From the NCBI RefSeq assembly GCF_009870125.1, contig NC_046681.1, forward strand, positions 24,326,001 through 24,390,000: a stretch of DNA of 64,000 bases, read 5' to 3'. The notes below the pieces were generated by a model, which did not search any database, was not told where the DNA came from, and saw only the letters and a program-made list of their open reading frames with translations. Positions within the stretch are counted from its first letter, which is position 1; each line of letters begins with the position of its first letter. The position numbers and the translations under genes were made by a program. Positions 59,101 to 64,000 of this stretch are shown here, one piece after another. This DNA is from Drosophila pseudoobscura (taxonomy: Eukaryota > Arthropoda > Insecta > Diptera > Drosophilidae).

Positions 59101-60876
59101 CTCCCCTTTATGAATGAAATTAATTAATATTTCCTTTCTTCTTTTTTGTCTGGTGTGGTTTGAATGCCCTGAAGGGCTATAAAAACCATCGTCGGATGGT
59201 ACAAAGGGGAACAATAAAACTGGGCGAGATAATATTTACTTAAATTACCAGTCTAGCCTGCTCTACTCTATGTCAATCAATTTGATTTATTCACGTGGTT
59301 TTCTCCAGGGAGCACATAGCACATTACGCTCTGAGAAATCTAGGATTGCCCCCACCAAATGATTAAAAACTGAATACCTCCCAAAGTTTTCCATCAAAAA
59401 ATCTGTACACATGGCCACAAATCCCTGGGATTATAGAAGATGATTAGATTGTGTTTTCATGCCCATCATCACCATATTTTTGATCCACACAATCTCTCAT
59501 CGTGTGACAGCTTACCCCTCTGTGTGAGATGTACGAAACATTTATTTCCCATTTATATTAAGCCCAACTGAACACGGCCAAGCTGCTGGCTTTGCTGGCC
59601 AATTTATGGAGCACAACTGACACTTGATGGATTTGCCTTTGTGCCTTTTATTTGCCCCGAATTCGGGCTTAAAATTTACATATATGCTAGGTCTAGGGAC
59701 ATTCATGCTGGTGCCAATTAAATCGGATTCCAATCGGAAGAAAGCTTTGGGAAGTAGTGCGTACTGATGGGGATTACTGGTCAATCGATTGGAGCTGCAT
59801 AATCCTTATCCTTAGCTCTCGTGTGCTTCACGTGCACGGCTAGTAAATTGAAAGCAAAACAAAGAAACAAAGAAGGAATCCTTGGGAAAGGTGCCACTTC
59901 ATTACATCGAAGTCCACATACCCTGAAGGCGGGGTTCACGACTGTCAATATTTCCCCAGGCTATGATACTGTTTAAATATAATTTGTGCAAAAATTTCAA
60001 TTTAATGACCGTGAGGTGGTGTTACACTGCGTTTCAGAACTATACGAATATGATATCCAGAAAGGCGGAAGGAAGAGAAGACAACTTCCAAAGGAAAACT
60101 TCACTCTGAATAAAACACTTTCGAGTCTTCGAAATCTTGGAAAGAGAACACCTGTTCTTGAAGAATTGTATTCGAAACGAATCTTAAATCGAGTTTAACG
60201 ATCAAGAACTTGGAAATTTGTCATTCCAAAACTATTAGCCGACATATGCTGTCACCCTGTCACCACTTTAAACTGCCTTATGCTTATGAAACGCACTGTG
60301 GGTGCGTGCAGAATTATGGACAGCGTATGCCCGTCAAAAGTCTCAAGGCAGGACACGCGCTGGATGATGGGTTGGAGTCATTTTGGTGTCGCCCAATATC
60401 GAAGCCATGAATTTGATGATATTTTGCGGACAGGATGCGTTGCCTTGTGGCCCAACGACGGATTCGCATTAGAATTGTAAATGTTCAGCAGTCCTCTCAT
60501 ACATTATGCATGCACATACACAATTAGTTACACAATTTACAATTTACAATTATGTGGCGGGATGGGCGACAGAATTTCGATAATTTCGGTGATATTATAT
60601 TTTAAAAAATTTTCTATGCAAACAAATCAACGTAAATCAGGAGAGGAGCTTAGGGATATGCCATTTACTTACCCTCATCTGGGAGTATTCCGCTAGGAAT
60701 CCAATATTTATCGTGTCAGAGAGACGGCGTGTCGAGGATGCTGCTGCCGTTCCTCTGCCCGCCAGGGAGCTCCTCTGAGAGCCCAGCAGCAGCAGGACGA
60801 GCATGGCAGCTGGCAACGCGAGATTGCAACAGAATGCGGCTCTGGCTCTGGCTGTGGCTGTGGCAGTGGCAGGCAT
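47155..60876 (-). CDS. Gyc32E: Gyc32E, receptor-type guanylyl cyclase
   Basis: Single-pass receptor that makes cGMP. Twenty-three coding exons phase correctly: 60673-60876, 52706-52836, 52523-52634, 52384-52458, 52216-52323, 52030-52153, 51817-51966, 51642-51750, 51191-51275, 50971-51123, 50247-50399, 50007-50188, 49838-49946, 49699-49765, 49544-49641, 49181-49491, 48942-49111, 48685-48874, 48345-48485, 48087-48279, 47827-48033, 47613-47771 and 47155-47538. They give 1204 residues. Exon 1 holds the signal peptide ([14 protein letters not shown]) and the start of the ANF-receptor domain ([13 protein letters not shown]), continued by [17 protein letters not shown]. The membrane helix is near 508-528 ([15 protein letters not shown]). 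The kinase-homology domain has [10 protein letters not shown] instead of HRD and keeps DFG. The cyclase domain, about 900-1090, has [25 protein letters not shown] and [15 protein letters not shown]. The intron at 49947-50006 appears to be GC-AG. Confidence 0.93.
49947..50006 (-). other. Gyc32E: Inferred GC-AG intron in Gyc32E after the membrane helix
   Basis: On the coding strand the exon ends CTAATCAA, followed by GCAAGAAC, and the acceptor reads CCTTCGCAG before ACATTATCGC. The nearby GT positions (after CCATTA or CCATTAGTAT) do not restore the frame into [15 protein letters not shown]; the first gives an immediate stop. The GC site keeps phase 2 and rebuilds a Lys codon, and it makes the whole 3615-base coding sequence close in frame. 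Confidence 0.7.
53351..53959 (-). CDS. Unrecognised multipass membrane protein nested in the Gyc32E intron
   Basis: An uninterrupted frame of 202 residues on the same strand as the host gene. It is not assigned to a family. The first ATG is at 53959 ([15 protein letters not shown]). Four or five hydrophobic segments are visible: residues about 4-24, 50-73 ([20 protein letters not shown]), 98-118 ([20 protein letters not shown]) and 133-165 ([20 protein letters not shown] and beyond). Loops contain the basic [11 protein letters not shown] and several Cys. Codon use looks coding, with no low-complexity bias. The frame ends ITIHP then TAA, but that TAA overlaps a good donor (CC|GTAAGC). Splicing to an acceptor CTGTTTCAG near 53050 would replace the end with about 31 other residues. 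The five-helix size would suit a small insect membrane protein of unknown role. Confidence 0.65.
   Translation of the reverse strand: MAKFLPYPVCVFLMLQLTALVSMVDVEYKVVKIRRGRKPQAQMFWSFDAHELLFSPLYSLAAMSLFYYGYGLVYLRHEGPYKNLLLCLCNASVDMWRKFWPVMLLPWLMTVLPGVLPYPNRLWHCLAMDTSRMDFCFIHVVACISFWIVSMMVVFLTFSFTVLSNLCLHRSTRIDRYVSPELRAYIRGINESYGFQLITIHP
54000..56560. other. Non-coding part of the Gyc32E intron
   Basis: No gene, RNA or clear repeat was recognised. Short open frames occur on both strands near 54390-54650 (antisense to each other) and near 55690-56075, without any family signature. This is the region upstream of the nested gene, so its promoter should lie close to 54000. Confidence 0.4.
56565..57290 (+). 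mobile_element. Decayed 3' end of a non-LTR retrotransposon (R1/LOA-like RNase H and zinc tail)
   Basis: Reading plus-strand frames together reveals a broken RNase H domain. [13 protein letters not shown] is at about 56579, [12 protein letters not shown] is in another frame at about 56634, and [14 protein letters not shown] at about 56744 is back in the first frame. They correspond to the family motifs hFQAExxAI, xxDSQAA and WVPGHxxIxGNExAD. Further on, [21 protein letters not shown] (57011-57073) matches the C-terminal CxxC/EE-TxEHhhCxCPAL zinc-like tail of LOA/R1-type elements. It is followed by RRRYLG and a stop. Two frame changes and stops show it is dead. No LTR or poly(A) end was evident. 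Confidence 0.7.
57430..57603. repeat. Local duplication, copy A
   Basis: Contains AATTAATCATGCTCTC, AGTTTTTCCTTTTTT and GTTTAACAAGTGGTGAAAAG, in the same order as copy B about 320 bp downstream, with substitutions and small indels between them. Confidence 0.65.
57770..57912. repeat. Local duplication, copy B
   Basis: Matches copy A: AATTAATCATGCTCTC, GTTTTCCTTTTTTCTG and GTTTAACAAGCGGTGAAAAG. The preceding TTGCTTGAATCC/TTGTTTGAATGG segments also align. It is a diverged direct duplication within the intron. Confidence 0.65.
57915..60670. other. Remaining intron sequence upstream of Gyc32E exon 2, no gene seen
   Basis: Scattered A/T-rich sequence. Short open frames at 59986-60198 and 60210-60480 on the plus strand have no recognisable domain and lack coding character. 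No RNA genes were recognised. Confidence 0.4.
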
Positions 60877-62351
60877 TCTTAACGGACGCAATAAAGTTTT
60901 ATTTTTCACGAAACTGATATCGTCACGCACTCGGACGGGGACGACGACACTGATTGACGCACTACGTCACCAAGGAATACTATCACATGGTACGGACTAG
61001 AGCCTGGGAGTGCATCTATAAACAACCGACACCAGAGTCCACAGATATTAAAATATATGCTCAATCCCAACAGGTGATGGCAATCCGTTCCGTTTATGTG
61101 CGGCACGGCACTGCATCACGGCCGTAGTCTGGCGGAGACTGTGGCTGCCTGTTCCGAGACGGATGGCTTTTTATAGCCTACGCACTTCGTGTCCCGCCTC
61201 GTACTCGATTCGGTTCCGGCTTTCGACGGCCGACTGCCGAGGGCTCGGAGGGGTCGCGCCAGTATTAAGTGGTCTATGAATGACAAAAACCATAGAGTCC
61301 TGGGATCAGGGGAGGCCCGGTCGTCCTGCTCGTGTTGCGTGAATGGTCACCATGTGAAGGACTTTCGTTTGTTTGTTTTCGTTCCCTCATGGGTCGAAAA
61401 TTTCCGTTTTTAAATTTACTGTGACCCAATGCTGATTTGTGTACGCCGTAGGCCTAGGCGTAGGCGTGGGATTTATGTCACAACCGGTCGGTCGGTCGGT
61501 CGGTCGGTCGGTCGGTCGGTCGCTCGGTCGGATGGCTTCTGGCCTGTTGAGCACATTACTTATTTCCTGTCTGTCTTGCCTTCCTGTCTGATGTTTATCC
61601 AACTCATTCTGTCTGCAAATTGCGAATCACATTTCCACCTGCAATCAAATGGCATCTTCAGGCAGTCTAGTCGTCAATTATGGAGATAATCTGACGACCT
61701 TTTTTGTGTATGGAGGAAATACTTAGGTATTTGTGGGAAGTAATATGTGCTGGATTACAGATTCATTCATCTACAAAACAGCGAAAAAGCAAGTTAAACT
61801 TACGCATCTTATGTTTCCTAGAAAACTGTTTCTTCTTGTAAGTATTTTGTTTTTTACATCCCCTTAATTACCAGCTTTTGAAGGGAAAGAAAAACAAACT
61901 TTTTTCTTTTCACTGTGCTATTTGTAAGGAAGTAAGCCCCAATTACGCTCTAATTTTTGGAGCAGGTAAACATATTTTGAGTTGCCAGCTGCCTTGCATT
62001 CCATTCGAGCGTTTATTTATGAAACGTAAGAAATTTGCCATTCAGATTAATTCACTTATTGTTCTGGGCTATTTTTATACACGATACTCGATGGGGGAAA
62101 TGGATGTGCGTTACACCCAGAAGGATGCGTTCCCCACCCTACAAAGAAAATAAAAGTAAAAATGTTAATGAACAACATTGTTTCTGTCATCTCTCTTCTC
62201 GCTTACTTGCTCCGATTCGGACGATTCTGATGAAGAGAGTCATGGTACTACGTGATATGAAGATACGACAAAACCGCACAGAAACCGCAAACGAAACGCA
62301 CCAAATGATTTCCAATAAGAGCACAAATTTCAGTCAATAATTTATTAATAT
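60877..62351. promoter_or_regulatory. Gyc32E 5' region, promoter not resolved
   Basis: Upstream of the Gyc32E start codon on the minus strand. A 5' leader and possibly non-coding exons should lie here or further out. A CGGT tetranucleotide microsatellite sits at about 61484-61530. No TATA-initiator pair was convincing, and no other gene was recognised. Confidence 0.35.
61484..61530. repeat. (CGGT)n microsatellite
   Basis: About eleven tandem CGGT units with a single interruption (CGCT) near the right end. Confidence 0.95.
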
Positions 62352-63050
62352 GAGGTGAGGCACTAGAGGGACAAGAGAGAGTCAGATCAGCAGCATTGGG
62401 AATGCCTCACCCTTTCATGAACTTCGCTTGGAACGAGAGCACTTCATTTTCGATTCTCTTCTCCTTTGCATCCCACTACTACTCCCGAGTAATGGGAGTG
62501 GGAAAGGGACAAAACTTGACGAATTTTCAAGCACGCACACCTACACACACACACACAGCTGGAACTCACGTGATCAAACGAAAAAATGGCGAGACAATGA
62601 AACAATTACTTATTTTAGATTTTGAAACATGAACGAAAATAAAGTATGCAAAAATAATACATATGTTTTTCTACATGTGTATCCATTGCCGCACTTTTCC
62701 TTCATCAAGCAGCATTTTTGACGCCATTTTGCCTCTTTTCCGCCCTTGATCAAACACTGAAACACTGTTTTTGTATCAAATTTCTGCATCACTACACTGC
62801 GCTTCACTACACACCCGCGCGACATTTGATTCGTTGGATTTTTCACTATTTTCCGAATTTTCAGGGATTGAAACGCGGAGCTGACCTACGAACACGCGCT
62901 TTGACCGGGCGAAAAAATTAGAATGAGAGCGGTGCAAATGCGTTCATTCTATGCTCTCCTTCTACTCTGCCTTATTGCTCTCTCTCTCTCACGCACACTT
63001 TAACTACTTGTATAATTTCATCATGCTCCTTGTCTTCTTCCGCTGCTACT
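62352..63050 (+). repeat. Left inverted arm of the fold-back element
   Basis: Contains in order the terminal GAGGTGAGGC, AATGCCTCACCCTTTCA, CTCCCGAGTAATGGGAGTGG, a CA-rich microsatellite (about 62545-62557), GTGATCAAACGAAAAAATGG and the inner TAGAATGAGAGCGGTGCAA block. All have inverted partners in the right arm. Confidence 0.8.
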
Positions 63051-63224
63051 GAAAAGAGAGATCAAAAGAGTGTGGGAGTGGGAGTGAGATGCAGTGACTG
63101 GCGAGAGGGTTACGCTACAATGCGCGGTGAAGCGCATGCTGAAATTATCTAATATAAATAAATTATTTCATATCTCTTAAGGATCCTGGTCCTAAATTAA
63201 TTGATTTAAAGACAGCTTTGAAGT

Positions 63225-63949
63225 AAAAGAAGATGAAGACAAGGAGTAGAGTTAAGCATAAGCAAAAGTACTCGAGAGAGCGTGGGAGAGAAGAGAGAGT
63301 AATTAGGAAGAGTAGAAGGAGAGCATAGAATGAACGCACTTGCACCGCTCTCATTCTAATTTTTTCGCCCGGTCAAAGCGCGTGTTCGTAGGTCAGCTAC
63401 GCGTTTCAATTCGCCAAAAATATGGAAAATAGTGAAAAATCCAACGGGTAAAATATAGCGCAGATGTGCAAAGTGAAGTTTAGCATAGTGATGCACTGAT
63501 TATATACAAAAAAGTGTTTTACTGCAAGAAAATCAGATCAGAAAGATTAAAAATGGCAACAAAAACGCAGCTTGACGAAGAAAGGGACGGCAATGTGTGA
63601 TATATATTTAAAATGTGTTATGTTAGTACAGATAAACATATTATTTTAGCATAATTTCATATTTTAAAAGGGCCAAAATCTGAAATGTGTTATTATTCCG
63701 TGATGTCGCCATTTTTTCGTTTGATCACGTGAGTTCCAGCTATGTACATATGTGTTTGTGTGTGCGTGCTAGAAAATTCGCCAAGTTTTGTCCCTTTCCC
63801 ACTCCCATTACTCGGGAGTAGGAGTGGGATGCAGTAAAGAAGAGAATCGAAAAGGAATGAGTCCAAGTTCCAAGTAAAGTTCGTGAAAGGGTGAGGCATT
63901 CACAGTACGGCTGATCTAATTCTCTCTTGTCCCTCTAGTGCCTCACCTC
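63225..63949 (-). repeat. Right inverted arm of the fold-back element
   Basis: The reverse complement reproduces the left arm order: GAGGTGAGGCACTAGAGGGA, AATGCCTCACCCTTTCA, CTCCCGAGTAATGGGAGTGG, a TGTGTG-derived microsatellite, GTGATCAAACGAAAAAATGG and the inner block. Divergence is highest in the middle of the arm (about 63430-63690). Confidence 0.8.
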
Positions 63950-64000
63950 TTGAGCAGTGACCCCATTTCCCATTTGCATTGTCATGGTCAGAGCTTTCTG

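Larger units (their letters stand above)
52837..60672 (-). other. First coding intron of Gyc32E (about 7.8 kb), hosting other elements
   Basis: The donor AGG|GTAAGT is at 60672 and the acceptor TTTCCCTCAG is at 52837. The intron contains a nested same-strand gene (53351-53959), a non-LTR retrotransposon relic (about 56565-57290) and a local duplication (57430-57912). Between 54000 and 56560, and again between 57915 and 60670, nothing coding was recognised. Long first introns in fly receptor genes often hold enhancers. Confidence 0.7.
62352..63949. mobile_element. Large palindromic fold-back element with ~0.7 kb inverted arms
   Basis: The left arm starts GAGGTGAGGCACTAGAGGGA at 62352 and the right end is its inverse, finishing at 63949. 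The two arms align, with substitutions and indels, through almost the whole unit. The inner part is best kept: TTTGACCGGGCGAAAAAATT at 62901-62920 recurs inverted at 63360-63379. A central loop of about 170 bp (about 63050-63225) remains. It contains no coding capacity. The structure fits a non-autonomous DNA transposon of fold-back type, as known for FB and for Galileo-like elements, but the family is unidentified. No target-site duplication was found by eye: flanks are ATTAATAT on the left and TTGAGCAG on the right. Confidence 0.8.

Noticed and set aside
59986-60480. Two adjacent plus-strand open frames of about 70 residues inside the Gyc32E intron
   Set aside because: No domain, signal peptide or coding bias is evident. 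Frames of this length occur by chance throughout the intron.
61484-61530. Regular repeat that could suggest an array structure
   Set aside because: It is a simple CGGT tetranucleotide microsatellite without spacers.
62340-63960. Target-site duplication flanking the fold-back element
   Set aside because: The eight bases on each side (ATTAATAT and TTGAGCAG) do not match, and shifting the boundary by a few bases did not give a convincing repeat.

Overview
The window is genomic DNA from a Drosophila fly. The genes are intron-rich with GT-AG introns, and nearly all encoded proteins are recognisable as products of one continuous block of D. melanogaster 2L, cytological region 32D-32E. The order read here is Wdr59, Ge-1, Reps, l(2)gd1, Idua, Gr32a, the ATP13A1/CG6230 gene, Dnaaf4, Csl4, Nup160, RfC38, the MPND-like CG4751, hgo and Gyc32E. 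Exon junctions were derived by hand from splice signals and reading phase. Every complete model closes with a consistent phase from start to stop. The exact species cannot be read from the sequence. Gene names follow D. melanogaster and rest on recognised protein families plus the shared gene order.

Layout. 1-778 (+): 3' end of Wdr59. 1840-6770 (-): Ge-1. 9062-13277 (-): Reps. 14194-17832 (+): l(2)gd1. 18270-20390 (-): Idua. 22509-24172 (+): Gr32a. 24425-28445 (-): P5A ATPase. 29089-29894 (-): Dnaaf4. 31333-32012 (-): Csl4. 32187-37115 (+): Nup160. 37163-38319 (-): RfC38. 38750-43404 (+): MPND-like JAMM/RAMA protein. 44785-46989 (+): hgo. 47155-60876 (-): Gyc32E, whose first coding exon lies about 7.8 kb upstream of the second. 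That large intron holds a second minus-strand gene (53351-53959, multipass membrane protein), a decayed non-LTR retrotransposon and a local duplication. 62352-63949 is a large palindromic (fold-back) mobile element with arms of about 0.7 kb.

The genes do not form one pathway. They are mostly housekeeping genes: GATOR2 signalling, mRNA decapping, EH-domain endocytosis, endosomal sorting, lysosomal glycosaminoglycan turnover, ER P5A transport, exosome, nuclear pore, clamp loading and tyrosine catabolism. Set among them are tissue-restricted genes: a bitter/pheromone taste receptor, an axonemal dynein assembly factor and a receptor guanylyl cyclase. Several compact divergent promoters carry DREF-type ATCGAT clusters. 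Nup160 and RfC38 converge with only 47 bp between stop codons.

Most notable items: the fold-back element; the frameshifted R1/LOA-type retrotransposon tail; a GC-AG intron inferred in Gyc32E; a Ser-to-Thr change in the JAMM motif of the MPND-like protein; the nested membrane-protein gene with a possible second C-terminus; and paired repeats with ATACCCTTGCA-type ends. No clearly new multi-gene system was found.
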